Source: Rheum nobile
Taxonomy: Eukaryota > Streptophyta > Magnoliopsida > Caryophyllales > Polygonaceae
Length of the DNA stretch: 64,000 nucleotides
Assembly: GCA_027886185.1 (NCBI GenBank)
Contig: WOAB01000568.1
Location: 10,548,501-10,612,500 of the forward strand
Reading direction: 5' to 3'
Part shown: positions 10,979 through 22,029 of the stretch, one piece after another
Layout: each line of letters opens with the position of its first letter
How positions within the stretch are numbered: position 1 is the first letter of the stretch
Notes under the pieces: model-generated
What the model was told of the DNA's origin: nothing
Databases searched by the model: none
What the model saw: the letters and a program-made list of their open reading frames with translations, nothing else
Program-made: the position numbers and the translations under genes

Positions 10979-12324
10979 AAGGTTCATTAATTATGTGTAT
11001 AACCGCGCTTATCTTATTTAATTACAAAATGTATATTCACGTTAAAGCTTTTATTGCATATCATCTCGATACGAGAGATATTATGGGAATAAATCCTGAG
11101 TGTTGGCACCAGCTGTGTGCACCTACCCTGAGTAAGGGTACAGTCATGACCAAATAGTACTAGGGCAAAATCCTCCTAATACCAGTTATAAAGAAACGAC
11201 TAGACCTCGCAAGGCACATAGCGTTCCTACGAATACTCGTTCTAACTACACGTTAAGTTCACACAATAATCCACACCAATACCATCACGGTAATAACAGG
11301 AATGATAGCGTTGTTTCTAGCAATATATACAACCTATTATAATATCATATTTTAATCACATCATTTATAAAATCTATTCCCAAACGAAAACAACACTTCA
11401 TTCCAATTTAATTAACAATAAAAAAATAATTGATAACTAAAGGAAATATGGAATGATAAGCAAGAGCGAACCGCCACTTGCCTTAATCTACCTGAATTGA
11501 CGATGTCGGATTTCGGGATCTGGAAACTGGAATTTGGTTACGGATTCCTACGACAACGACGAAACCCTGGGTTAGACACATTATGGACAAAACGATACGA
11601 ACAAAAACGATAGGAATCGAAAAGGAACGAAGCCTGAGTCGTGACCGTGGTTGTCCAAGCCACGATCGCGCTTGCTAAGGCAAGCCACGGTCGCAGTTTG
11701 GACTTCCGCTGTCGCGGAATTTTGGGCAGAGCCGCGGTCGCGGAATTCATCCCCGCGATTGCAGATCCCCCTTCTGACGCGACTCCATCCGGCTTCGAGG
11801 CTCACCGACGACGAAGACGACGATGCTTTCTTCTCCTCCTTGTAATGCCACCACTCCAAGCTTCCAAGGCACTACGACGACCATAAAAACTCCGGTGAGG
11901 GCACGAACTCCGGCGAAGGCAAGAACGAGAGAAAGAGAGAGATCGAGAGTTGTGGATGCTACTCTCCTCCATTGAAGACCCCTATTTATAGGGTAGTAAG
12001 GAGCTTAACGTCGGTCACACGAATCGATTCAACCTCCCACAACGGCGGAGTTACGAATCGTGGGGAAAATCGAATCGGCGAAACGCTAAAAGAGACGAAG
12101 GGGACGATGAACAACGTTTCTGCGGTCGCAGAAATGCCGTGAGCGCGTCGTTTGGATTTTGGTCGCGGTTTCACTCGCGGTCTTTTGCTAGAATGTATTT
12201 TTAACACTTTTTAAATATACCCTAAGACCCAAAAGATTATTACATAGATCATAGAGTTTATAGAAATTGCCCATTATTACTTTCATACAGAAATGATATT
12301 TCGGGACTTTTAGGGGTTATTATA
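10979..12324 (-). repeat. Gypsy-1 3' LTR, distal 800 bp missing
   Basis: It matches 19548-20933 closely. The part equivalent to 18746-19547 is absent, and the sequence runs straight into copia-1 DNA at 10978/10979. It also lacks a 30-bp segment that the 5' LTR has at about 20812-20845. Confidence 0.85.
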
Positions 12325-12346
12325 TTACCTCCCCCTTAAAAAAAAG
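12325..12346 (-). other. Gypsy-1 polypurine tract
   Basis: On the minus strand a run of eight T is followed by AAGGGGGAGGTAA directly against the 3' LTR. The same AAGGGGGAGG block precedes the 3' LTR of gypsy-2. It would prime plus-strand DNA synthesis. Confidence 0.75.
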
Positions 12347-12360
12347 TTTCGACCCCGAAA

Positions 12361-13374
12361 CTAGGCCGAAAACAGATCGGGAAAACGACTAAGCATATCA
12401 GCCTCAGTCTCCCAGGTTTCTCAAGTTATCTCCTCAGATCCTGACTTGGACCAGAGGATTCACACTAATGGTACCACCTTGTTTCTCAAGTGCTTCTTGC
12501 GGCGTTCGAGAATACACACAGGTATCTCCTCGTAGGTACCATTTTCCTGAATCTCGATGTCCTCATAACTCAGTACATGAGACACATCTAGCATGTACTT
12601 CCTTAGCAGAGACATATGGAACACGTTATGCACTGGATGCGCCGACGGCGGCAATGCTAAACGGTATGCTAGAGATCCAATTCTGTCAAGGATCTTAAAC
12701 GGTCCCACATAGCGAGGGTTAAGCTTCCCACGCTTGCCGAACCTGAACACACCCTTGGATGGCGACACTCTGACAAACACCTTGTCACCAACCTCAAACT
12801 CGACATTCCTGCGCTTTAGATCCGCGTAAGACTTCGGTCGACTCTGAGCTGTCAGCATCCTCTGTCTGATCAAAGCAATGTCCGAGGCAGTCATTTCGAC
12901 TAACTCCGGTCCGAGCAGAATCTTGTCGGCATTCTCATCCCAACAAATTGGAGATCTGCACTTCCGTCCGTACAAAGCCTCGAACGGAGCCATCTTGATG
13001 GTGGAATGCCAGCTATTATTGTACGTGAATTCAATCAGATTTAAGTTGTTCTCCCAGCTGGTGGGACGATATAGTACGCAAGCTCTCATCAAATCTTCCA
13101 GTGTCTGGATAGTCCTCTTAGACTATCCATCCGTCTGAGGATGAAACGCAGTACTAAACCTCAACTCAGTTCCCATGGCCTTGTGGAGTTCCTTCTAGAA
13201 TCTCGACATGAATCGGCCGTCACGATCCGATACAATGGTTTTTGGCGTACCATGCAAACGGACAATCTCGTGTAGGAAAACTTCTGATAGCTTATGGGTC
13301 CCCCATGTTGACTTGATGGCCATGAAATAAGCACTCTTCATGAGCCTGTCAATGATCACCCATATGGCATCCTT
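12361..13374 (-). pseudogene. Gypsy-1 integrase C-terminal half and chromodomain-like tail
   Basis: This continues the pol frame after the stop at 13375. Visible are the SDRDGRF block with an integrase catalytic Asp, TIQTLEDLMRACVL, FTYNNSWHSTIKMAPFEALY, and the C-terminal GPFKILDRIGSLAYRLALP and HPVHNVFHMSLLRKY motifs. The tail LWSKSG..ETWETEADML is a degenerate chromodomain, which in this clade helps choose the integration site. Nonsense codons replace Q (junction with 13375), W (SRF*KEL), Q (DG*SKR), R (PLV*) and W (T*ETWE). All five fit C-to-T or G-to-A changes when compared with gypsy-2. The longest open part is 12460-13092. Confidence 0.85.
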
Positions 13375-15534
13375 CTAACTCTGAGTCTTCGGCAACCCCA
13401 TGACGAAGTCCATAGCAATGTCCTCCCACTTCCACTTTGGCACTGGGAGAGGTAGCAATTCACCACCTGGTCTACGATGGTCTATCTTGACCTTCTGACA
13501 AGTCAAGCACTTCGCCACAAATTCTGCTACGTCCCACTTCATATTGGGCCACCAGAATTTCTTCCTGAGGTCTTTGTACATCTTGTTGGATCCTAGATGT
13601 ACATAACAAGTTGATGAATGGGCCTCCTTGATCACCAACTGGCGAAGGCCATCCACGTCAGGCACACAAACCCGGTCCTGAAACCAGAGTGATCCATCAT
13701 CTTGAATCATGAATCCGGGAGCTTTCCCGTCCATCACTTCACTGTTTAGCTTCACCAAAATCACATCATCAACCTGCCTCTCCTTGATCTGATCAAGTAG
13801 CGTAGCCTGAATCTCCAACATACTTAGGCATCCTCGACGTTGATCGTACAAGATGTCGATCTCACACAATCCTTGGTTCAGTTTGGTCTGGGCAGTGAGT
13901 AGAGCTACTATGGTCTCGTGTGGCGTCTTCCGGCTCAATGCATCGGCTACTACGTTCGCCTTGCTCGGATGATACAACAACTCAATGTCGTAGTCTTTGA
14001 GTAGCTCCAACCAGCGAAGTTGTCTCATATTCAACTCCTTTTGAGTGAACACACACTTGAGACTCTTATGGTCTATAAAGACCTGGCACCTAACACCATA
14101 GAGATAGTGCCTCCAAATCTTCAACGCAAATACCATAGCCGCTAACTCCAGATTATGCATCGGATAGTTTGCTTCATAGGTCTTCAACTGTCGAGATGTG
14201 TACACAATAACATTTCCCTTCTTCATTAGTACACATCCTAACCCATGCTTTGAAGCGTCACTATAGACCACATAACCATCAGTTCCCTCCGGTAGCGCCA
14301 AAACTGGTGCGGACGTCAAGCACTTCTTCAACTTTTGAAAGTTGGCCTCACACTTGTCGTCCCATATGAACTTCTTATGGACCTTGAGGAGCAACCCGGT
14401 CATAGGTAGAGCGATCTTAGAAAATCCCTCCATGAACCGTCTGTAATATCCTGCAAGCCCCAAGAAACTGAGCACCTCTTTCACATTCTGAGGTCGCTTC
14501 CAGTTGGCTACCGCTTCAATCTTCTGAGGGTCGACCATAACCCCATCCTCATTGATCACATGGCCTAAGAAAGCCACTTTCTTGATCCAGAAGTCACACT
14601 TAGACAACTTTGCGTACAACTGATTTTGTCTAAGGACAGACATGGTGATTCGAAGATGTTCCTCGTGAGCCTCCTCGCTCGGGGAATAGATCAGAATATC
14701 GTCGATGAATACCACCACAAACTTATCCAGATATTGGTGGAAACATCTATGCATCAGATCCATGAAGACTGCCGGAGCATTAGTAAGTCCAAATGGCATG
14801 ACTACGAACTCGTAGTGTCCATACCTCGTCCGGAATGCAGTCCTCGGAATATCTTCCTCACGAATCCTAAGCTGATGATAACCAGATCTCAGATCGATCT
14901 TGGAAAAGACTTTTGCTCCCTGCAGTTGATCAAACAGATCATCAATCCTAGGCAACGAATACTTATTCTTGATCGTGACCTTGTTCAAGTCTCGGTAGTC
15001 GATACAAAGTCGGAACGAACCATCTTTCTTCTTGACAAACAAGACCAGAGCACCCCAAGGCGATGCACTCGGCCTTATATACCCTTTTTCAATAAGGTCC
15101 TCGAGTTGCTTCTTCAACTCTTGCATCTCTGCGGGAGCCATCCGGTACGGGGCCTTAGAAATTGGTGCGGTACCAGGCTCGAGGTCAATAGTGAACTCCA
15201 TGTCACGATTAGGGAGTAAACCGGGAATCTCTTCGGGAAAAACATTCGGATACTCGCATATGACAGGAACATCAAGAACTGAAGTCTCATCATTCTTGGG
15301 CTTATCCAGATAGCACAGGTACCCGACACAACCTTGTCGAAGTAGCTTACACGCAGCCATCGCATTGATGAGCTTTCCGTTATCAGCGTCATTACTACCC
15401 TTAAACTTGCATACAAACTGGCCTCCAGATGAAACTGTCACAGTCCTTGAGATGAAATCGATTATCGCCCCATGACGCATCAACCAATCCATCCCGAGAA
15501 TAATGTCGTATGGAGCCATGGCTATACAGATCAA
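13375..15534 (-). CDS. Gypsy-1 pol: end of protease, reverse transcriptase, RNase H, integrase N-terminus
   Basis: A 719-residue open frame. It begins in the protease tail (APYDIILGMDWL, the conserved block after the aspartic site). RT follows: LVLFVKKKDGSFRLCIDYR, SKIDLRSGYHQLR, then the active site VVFIDDILIY, a normal variant of the YxDD box. RNase H shows VVYSDASKHGLGCVLM and LELAAMVFALKIW, with ADALSRK at its end. The integrase zinc finger (HHCC) region is present, ending CLTCQKVKID, with WKWEDIAMDFVMGLP starting the catalytic core. The start given is the first Met in an already running frame; the true protein is a gag-pol polyprotein. The frame ends at a nonsense codon inside integrase, so no complete integrase can be made. 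Confidence 0.9.
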   Translation of the reverse strand: MICIAMAPYDIILGMDWLMRHGAIIDFISRTVTVSSGGQFVCKFKGSNDADNGKLINAMAACKLLRQGCVGYLCYLDKPKNDETSVLDVPVICEYPNVFPEEIPGLLPNRDMEFTIDLEPGTAPISKAPYRMAPAEMQELKKQLEDLIEKGYIRPSASPWGALVLFVKKKDGSFRLCIDYRDLNKVTIKNKYSLPRIDDLFDQLQGAKVFSKIDLRSGYHQLRIREEDIPRTAFRTRYGHYEFVVMPFGLTNAPAVFMDLMHRCFHQYLDKFVVVFIDDILIYSPSEEAHEEHLRITMSVLRQNQLYAKLSKCDFWIKKVAFLGHVINEDGVMVDPQKIEAVANWKRPQNVKEVLSFLGLAGYYRRFMEGFSKIALPMTGLLLKVHKKFIWDDKCEANFQKLKKCLTSAPVLALPEGTDGYVVYSDASKHGLGCVLMKKGNVIVYTSRQLKTYEANYPMHNLELAAMVFALKIWRHYLYGVRCQVFIDHKSLKCVFTQKELNMRQLRWLELLKDYDIELLYHPSKANVVADALSRKTPHETIVALLTAQTKLNQGLCEIDILYDQRRGCLSMLEIQATLLDQIKERQVDDVILVKLNSEVMDGKAPGFMIQDDGSLWFQDRVCVPDVDGLRQLVIKEAHSSTCYVHLGSNKMYKDLRKKFWWPNMKWDVAEFVAKCLTCQKVKIDHRRPGGELLPLPVPKWKWEDIAMDFVMGLPKTQS

Positions 15535-15840
15535 ATCCGCTTCGAACTTCCGACCTTAAATAGTAATCGGAAATTCCGACAGACGCTTGGTTCCTATCAA
15601 CTATTCACTATTTGGAAGATTTACCACAAATGGCTCACAAGCTTCATTGCACACTAATCCTAGCTTACTCACACAGTTCTCCGAAATGAAAGAATGAGTG
15701 GCACCCGAATCAAACAATATACACACAGAAGTAGAATGGAGGTATAGAGTACCTTGAGCAATTGAAGCATTCGGTCCGTCAGCCTCACGCATCTCGTAAA
15801 GCCGCTGACCTTGACCTCCAGAAGCAGCTGGGGCTTTCCC
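15535..15840 (-). pseudogene. Gypsy-1 aspartic protease
   Basis: The frame contains CILFDSGATHSFIS, the retropepsin-type D-S-G active site of gypsy elements, preceded by GPNASIAQGTLYLHS. A stop around 15557 and a frame break separate it from the downstream GMDWL block in the RT frame. The intact counterpart is at about 40080-40380 in gypsy-2. It would cleave the gag-pol polyprotein. Confidence 0.85.
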
Positions 15841-15849
15841 CTTATTCTG

Positions 15850-17082
15850 GGCAGTCGTTTGCGTTGAGGGACTAGGAGTCTCTACCGGCCTGAATCTTGG
15901 TCGGTTGTTATGACTAACAGACCCTTGTTGTGACTCAGCTCCCTACTGTCTCCTTTGCGGACAAAATGTCTACAAGTGCCCATCCTTTCCGTAGGCAAAA
16001 CACGTTCTCTTGTCCTTCGGACACTCGTTGCTCTTATGCCATGGCGTGCCATAATTATAACACGGGATCGGGTTCTTGCCCTGGCCCGAGCGTTGAGTGC
16101 AACCTGCATGTGTTGCCTCCATTCTAGCCCGGCCAGACTTGGAAAAATTCGACGGTGGCGCGGGTCGCTTGAACCCACTTGCCTGAGGCTGGCTCTGTGT
16201 CGGTCTCTGGCGATTGCGCTTCTTCGCCGACTCCTCCAGAGTCACCTCCAACTTATAAGTGGCGTCCACATACTGCTCTAGAGTAGAGCATCCGTGGCGC
16301 ACAATCAAAGGCATGATGTATGGGTTCATCCACTCGTGGAAATGCCAGATCTTCTGCTCCTCACTGGACACTTCCGGCCCAGCATACTGCAATAGGTGAT
16401 TAAACTTGGCCGCAAGCTCAGTCACCTTCAATCCATCCGTCTTTGGATAAAGGAACTCCTTATGTTTCTCCTCCCTCATAGCACTGGAAAAGAAACGATT
16501 GATCGTCTTTGTCTTAAACATTCCCCAGTTCAAACCAGGATGAGCAGCTAGACCAGTGCTTTCCCACCATTCGCTAGCCACCTCCTTCAGTTGAAGGGAA
16601 GCAATATGCACTTTTTCATCCTCAATGCACTCGACATTTCTGAACAACCTCTCTATGTGCGAGAACCAATACGCCACTTTGACTGGTTCCCCATTGCCAT
16701 CATAGCAGTCAGGCCTCATAGAGCTAATGACCTTCAACGCTCGACCATAATTCCCTCTGTTCCTGACGGCATCATCCTCACGCACATGAATAACTGGCTC
16801 CTCGAATCCAGGGATCACCTGAGGAACCGGCACACCTTGTGCATGTGGTGCAATTGGCCGCATTATATCGGTGACCGCTTGCATGATGATCCCCCGAATG
16901 GCTTCTATAGCCGCAGCGTCAAATACCACTTGAGGATTAGCCCGCACTTGACCATTGTCTACGGGGTTGTTATGAGAGACAGACTCGCTCTCCTCCCCTT
17001 GATTTGCAACGCTTCTTAGATTCCTCATGGGGTCGTTTCTCGGCCCAGCACCAGCATGAATAGTGTTTCTTGTGTTCACCAT
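15850..17082 (-). pseudogene. Gypsy-1 gag (capsid and nucleocapsid)
   Basis: The frame opens at MVNTRNTIHAGAG (17082), the same start context as gypsy-2 gag. An open frame runs 30 nt further upstream, but the conserved start argues for MVNTRN. The capsid (retrotrans_gag) core is seen in SSMRPDCYDGNGEPVKVAYW, HIASLQLKEVASEWWEST, and MREEKHKEFLYP. After a basic linker (KRNRQRPTQSQPQ) come two zinc knuckles, both damaged: CYNYGTPWHKSNEC has Tyr for the second Cys, and CFAYGKDGHL is cut by a TAG where gypsy-2 has CAA. Gag packages the RNA in the cytoplasmic particle. Confidence 0.88.
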
Positions 17083-17334
17083 CTGTTTACCGATCAATTT
17101 CCCAAGTATCACACAACATTAATATCGTATTATAAAAATGCACAACGCATAGAATAGACTTGGAATAGATCAAACTAGTAAACCTTTATTGATGCAGTGA
17201 ACTGAAACTGAGTTCGATAAGTTTTTACAGAAAGCCCTCATAAGCGAAAAGACAAAACTACTAGGAGGATACAACTCTAACAAAATCGAAATGAAACAAC
17301 TAAAAGAAATCACTAAGGCCCAACACTGCCTCCT

Positions 17335-18476
17335 TCACGGTGCCATGAAAAGTTTCATATACCCAGTGGACCTCTGACATCTTTTCGGAAGTGGACCATC
17401 CTCGGGTTCCGGTGTCGGACTCTTCGACCTACTAGGGCCCGGAGCACATGGCTCTTCCCTAGGCCTCAGTACACTTGGTCCCTCTCTGGACACAGGAACA
17501 CTCGGCCCCTCCTCAGGTACTGGTGGGTAACAAAACTCCTCAAGGAATCCCGAATGGAAATTTGCCCTGTTCACCTCGTACTGAGGGTTGAGTAGCAGCT
17601 TGGCCTGCCGGAAGTTCTCCTGGAGCTCACAGACATCCTCTAGCATACGGGAGAGACCGAGTTCAGTCTCGTAAGTCCTCTCCTCCATATCGTACAAGGC
17701 ATTCGTCCACTCCTCCATGCGCTCCTCAAGCACTCGGGGCCTCGGCCTGGCCTGTTGGGTCGGAACCACCCTCAGGGTACCCATCGCTTCCCAAGGCCTT
17801 GCCCTCATGCGAGCACGCTTAGTCATCTCCTCCACCTGGCGACGAGCCTCGGAGGAAACCATCTTGCTTTAATGAAGCACGTGCCGAGAAGCAGGGCTCA
17901 CCATCGGCCTTCTCGGTGTGGGGATAAACTGCGGGTCCTCTGGTGCATCCAGCGGTCCGTACCTCCTCTTGTGGGTACCCGAAATCCCAAATGCCTCCCA
18001 AGCAACAGGGGACAACGGCGTGTACTCCCATCAGGCGGCAACTCTGGACTCGGGAAAATGAACTGCATTCCCGGGTCCTCACTGTCCTCAAGCAGGTGCT
18101 CTAGGCCATCTGACCCATATTCGAACTCCTCGAGGTCCTCATCAGGGTCCTCTTCCTCCAGATCTTTTTCTTCTTCCGAATCTTCCTCTGGATCCTCCTC
18201 CTCGAAGTCGTTGTCGAAGTACCCTCCATTGTACTCCTCCGACTCCTCCTCTGTGTCCTCCCTCGGGTCTGCTTTGGGTTCCACCTCGGGACCCCTTGCC
18301 CCATCGGACACCAGCACTACCGACTCCTCGAGTACGGTCTTCACCACCTCAGGTGGACAACTTGGCTCCCCGACCTCAACACATCTAGGAGGAACCGGAA
18401 ACTCAAGCCTAACTGGAGATGGCGGAACCACCTTGGCTTCCTTCTTACTCCTGAGTTGTGATACGAAAGCGCCCAT
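17335..18476 (-). pseudogene. Extra ORF ahead of gag in gypsy-1 (acidic, Met-Gly start), frameshifted
   Basis: An ORF starts at 18476, about 260 nt inside the 5' LTR edge and ahead of gag. The N-terminus is MGAFVSQLRSKKEAK. The block EFPVPPRCVEVGEPS leads to VVKTVLEESVVLV, then about 60 residues dominated by Glu and Asp, then (after a frame change near 18060) EYTPLSPVAWEAFG and IPTPRRPMVS. A helical, probably coiled-coil stretch follows (ERMEEWTNALYDMEERTYE), and a Pro/Ser-rich tail ends SPTPEPEDGPLPKR...KLFMAP. Gypsy-2 has a clear homologue (37549-38475) in one frame. The total is about 380 codons. I do not recognise the family. Met-Gly with Ser at position 6 fits an N-myristoylation signal; that is inference. 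A frameshift and an in-frame stop near 17870 break it here. Confidence 0.7.
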
Positions 18477-18730
18477 ATCCTGCGAGGCGACGAGAAAGGA
18501 TTAGTCTTCCTAAATATAGAAGCGAACTTACTATATCAGACTGGAAAAGAAGGCACGACTTGAATGGCAGAGATTTCAAAATAACATATTTTATCAAGTA
18601 TAGTTTTGTTCAAAATTGTTGACTTTTGGAACTAACCGACAAATTTCTCAACACGAACGGGTAAACGGTTTATAAAATTTCTGTTTTAGATAAAACGATT
18701 TGAAACCCAAACCCGTTTTAAAACTTTTAG

Positions 18731-18741
18731 CTCTGATACCA
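18731..18741 (-). other. Gypsy-1 primer binding site
   Basis: The minus strand reads TGGTATCAGAG just inside the 5' LTR, complementary to the 3' end of initiator tRNA-Met. Gypsy-2 has the same site. Confidence 0.85.
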
Positions 18742-18745
18742 AATC

Positions 18746-20933
18746 TATAACACCCCCAAATATTCCCTTAAAAGTATTACCGCCAGTGACCTCAGATTTC
18801 ACATCTGGGGTCACCCAAGGCTAAATCATTTATAACAACCATATAATAACACAAATATATTAAATCTCATAAAATTTCCCAAACATTATTTAAACCAAAG
18901 TCAAGGTTTTACAACTGTCAACACCAAATACAACCAAATACAGAATTGTTTCAATACAGCGGAAGTCTTTAAAATAAAAAAATTCACGAAGGGTCTTGAT
19001 CGGAGCGATCTCACGCCTAGGATCCTCAACCTTGGAAAACTCTTTAAAACGTCATCTGCCTTCATCATCGTATTCTGGCCTTCATGAAAAGGGACATTTA
19101 CCCGATGTGTCGTATGAGACGGATGACACCAGCCAACCATGCAAAAGAAAATAACTGGTTGGTTAGTCTAATGAAAGACTATGAAAGGGTAAAATAGAAA
19201 AGGTTCTAAATAGTCGTATTAGGTTACATCCGTCGCTTCTCGAGTAATAGCCGATGACGACAGTGAACCTCAACACTTCTACGGAAACATAAGAAAAAGG
19301 TATCAATAAGAGAAGACTCCACAAGATTGAGTCTTAAGGGAAACGTATGAAGAGAAGACTCCAAAAGATTGAGTCTTTCGGAAAGTATGACAAGTGTTTG
19401 GGAACGTTATAGTTTCACACAAGCTTTTAAAAATGACTTGATCATTTGGGTTAACGACCAACCTCACCGTGCAATGCGAATCCAGATTAGAAAGAAGACT
19501 TACTCAAACCGAAGTCTGGGCGGGTTCCAAGTTGTACTTCTCGCCCAAAGGTTCATTAATTATGTGCATAACCGCACTTATCTTATTTAATTACAAAACG
19601 TATATTCGCGTTAAAGCTTTTATTGCATATCATCTCGATACGAGAGATATTATGGGAATAAATCTCGAGTGTTAGCACCAGCTGTGTGTACCTACCCTGA
19701 GTAAGGGTACAGTCATGACCATATAGTACTAGGGCAAAATCCTCCTAATACCAGTTATAAAGAAACGACTAGACCTCGCAAGGCACATAGTGTTTCTACG
19801 AATACTCGTTCTAACTACACGTTAAGTTCACACAATAATCCACAACAATACCATCACGGTAATAACAAGAATGATAGCGTTGTTTCTAGCAATATATACA
19901 ACCTATTACAATATCTTATTTTAATCACATCATTTATAAAATCTATTCCCAAACAAAAACAACACTTCATTCCAATTTAATTAACAATAAAAAATAATTG
20001 ATAACTAAAGAAAATATGGAATGATAAGCAAGAGCGAACCGCCACTTTCCTTAATCTAGCTGAATTGACGATGTCGGGTTTTGGGATCTGGAAACTGGAA
20101 TCTGGTTACGGATTCCTACGACAACGACGAAACCCTGGGTTAGACACATTACGGACGAAACGATACGAACGAAAACGATAGGAATCGAAAAGGAATGAAG
20201 CCTGAGTCGTGACCGTGGTTGTCCATGCCACGATCGCGCTTGCTAAGGCAAGCCGCGGTCGTAGTTTGGACTTCCGCGGTCGCGGAATTTTGGGCAGAGC
20301 CGCGGTCGCGGAATTCATCCCCGCGATCGCGGATCCCCCTTCCGACACGACTCCATCCGGCTTCGAGGCTCAACGACGACGAAGACGACGATGCTTTCTT
20401 CTCCTCCTTGTAATGCCACCACTCCAAGCTTCCAAGGCACTACGGCGACCAAAAAAACTCCGGCGAAAACTCCAGCGAGGGCACGAACTCCGGCGAAGGC
20501 AAGAACGAGAGAAAGAGAGAGATCGAGAGTTGTAGATGCTACTCTCCTCCGCTGAAGACCCCTATTTATAGGGTAGTAAGGAGCTTAACGCTGGCCAGAC
20601 GAATCGATTCAACCTCCCACAACAACGGAGTTACGAATCGTGGGGAAAATCGAATCGGCGAAATGCTAAAAGAGACGAAGGGGACGATGAACAGCGTTTC
20701 CGCGGTCGCGGAAATGCCGCGAGCGCGTCGTTTGGCTTTTGGTTGCGGTTTTACTCACGGTCTTTTGCTAGAATGTATTTTAACACTTTTTAAAAATATC
20801 CTAAGACCCAAAAATGCACTAACGTATATAATAACGTTCAAAAGATTATTACAGAGATCATAGAGGTTATAGAAATTGCCCATTATGCCTTTCATACATA
20901 AATGATAGTTTGGAACTTTTAGGGGTTATTACA
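18746..20933 (-). repeat. Gypsy-1 5' LTR (full length)
   Basis: About 2188 bp. On the minus strand it begins TGTAATAACCCC and ends GGGGGTGTTATA, so the last base pair has drifted from CA to TA. It carries CGCGGTCGCGG-type GC palindromes at about 20270-20335 and 20698-20725, on either side of the TATA box. Confidence 0.88.
20561..20571 (-). promoter_or_regulatory. Gypsy-1 LTR TATA box
   Basis: The minus strand reads CTATAAATAGG about 365 bp from the LTR start. The equivalent in the 3' LTR is at about 11990. A downstream C/T-rich leader (CTCTCGATCTCTCTCTTTCTC) fits a plant transcription start. Confidence 0.65.
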
Positions 20934-22027
20934 GTTGTTCCTTTTTCTTCTTTACCATAGCAGACCCGCTCCATTTCTTCACTTCGCTCAGCGTCGTTGT
21001 TCCTTTCTTGACTCTTTGTTCCATGCTTCTCTAATTTGCTTCTCTATTGGTTTCCAATGTTCCTTACTCATTCAATATGCTTGAAACTCATAGGAACAAG
21101 TAAACCATAAAACCTAATGGTGTTTATCATCATCAACACTAGAGGAAACGACATCGTTCCAGCAATTTCTCCCTTTTTGGTGATGACAAACCCATTCAAA
21201 ATTATTCATAAAACACATAACCATAGAGTTAATCAACATCAGCTAATATGCATGTATAGCTCAAAATTTTTAGCAAAGATCCCCCTTAGATAGATATCAC
21301 ATAACGTACCTTTAAATCGTATCATATGCCCCCTTAGCACTGGCATTGTCCAAAATTTTTGAAATAAGGGACAGCGAAATTTACCTCACTTGTGTCAAGT
21401 TCATCTCATAATTTTTCACGCTTTCTCATTTTGGCATCATCAAAAGATCAAACTTAAACAAGAACAAGTACTTTAAGTCGCAAATTAATTTCAAAATCAA
21501 AATTTATTAATATGGCATGGAATTTATTACATTAATCAAGAAACATTGCAAGGAAGCATCATAGACAAAAGCAACTAATAACAGAAACACAAAAAGAAAA
21601 CAATCATACAGAAATAGAGATATATGGCTAGGGAACAATGAAGGGATACACTCAAAGTTTTGGGTCATGTTTCATAGTATCATCCTTGTCCGAGAGGAAG
21701 TCGAGCAACATATCAGCTTCTGATAAAATTCCCTAACCAGATAAGGATTAAGTAGTGCTTTACATGCATTGGGTTATTCCAAGTCTTGTAACTCGATCAT
21801 ATCTCTGATTTCTTGTAGTCCTTAGTTCAGAAAGAACTTGTCTGGAATCAGGAGTGGTGGGAGAATTTTCTTGGAGGTCGCTTAGATGTTGATCTGAGTC
21901 ATCCCTTGATTGGGGTAGTTTCTCTATCATCAAACTTGGTAGGCTTCGATAACTCTGTTGATGCTCTAGTCTCATGGAGAAACTCATAGTCTCCACTTAC
22001 TTCTTCCTTCTCTTATTCCTCGTCATT

Positions 22028-22029
<2 letters not shown>
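20934..22029. repeat. Right copy of the 1.1-kb copia-1 segment flanking gypsy-1
   Basis: It resumes inside the copia-1 3' LTR at GTTGTTCC, the equivalent of 9879, and continues through the LTR end and polypurine context into internal DNA. This is the copy continuous with the rest of copia-1. Confidence 0.85.
21760..21996 (-). CDS. 78-residue ORF of unknown function (right copy)
   Basis: This is the partner of the ORF at 10704-10940. It starts METMSFSMRLEHQQS. About 120 bp upstream on the minus strand is a TATA-like box, and between them is a long CT run (the complement of the AG microsatellite), an arrangement that looks like a plant promoter and leader. No domain is recognised. Confidence 0.3.
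   Translation of the reverse strand: METMSFSMRLEHQQSYRSLPSLMIEKLPQSRDDSDQHLSDLQENSPTTPDSRQVLSELRTTRNQRYDRVTRLGITQCM

Larger units (their letters stand above)
10979..20933 (-). mobile_element. Gypsy-1: Tekay/Del-like chromovirus with truncated 3' LTR
   Basis: On the minus strand: 5' LTR (20933-18746), tRNA-Met primer site, an extra acidic ORF, gag, protease, RT-RNase H-integrase, a chromodomain-like tail, a polypurine tract and a partial 3' LTR (12324-10979). The tail and overall sequence closely match gypsy-2 (34952-45219), and both look like the Tekay/Del clade. The 3' LTR lacks about 800 bp that the 5' LTR has. The internal region has many nonsense codons but only one or two frameshifts, so it is dead but well preserved. 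Confidence 0.9.

Noticed and set aside
11538..11886. Several frames in the gypsy-1 LTR, repeated at 20106-20535
   Set aside because: They lie within the LTR leader on both strands, with no motif, and the repeat is due to the LTR pair.
14626..15219. 197-residue frame on the plus strand
   Set aside because: It lies antisense to the well-supported gypsy-1 RT and shows no motif.
17755..18504. 249-residue Ser-rich frame on the plus strand
   Set aside because: It is antisense to the acidic part of the extra ORF; the complement of Glu/Asp codons gives Ser-rich frames.
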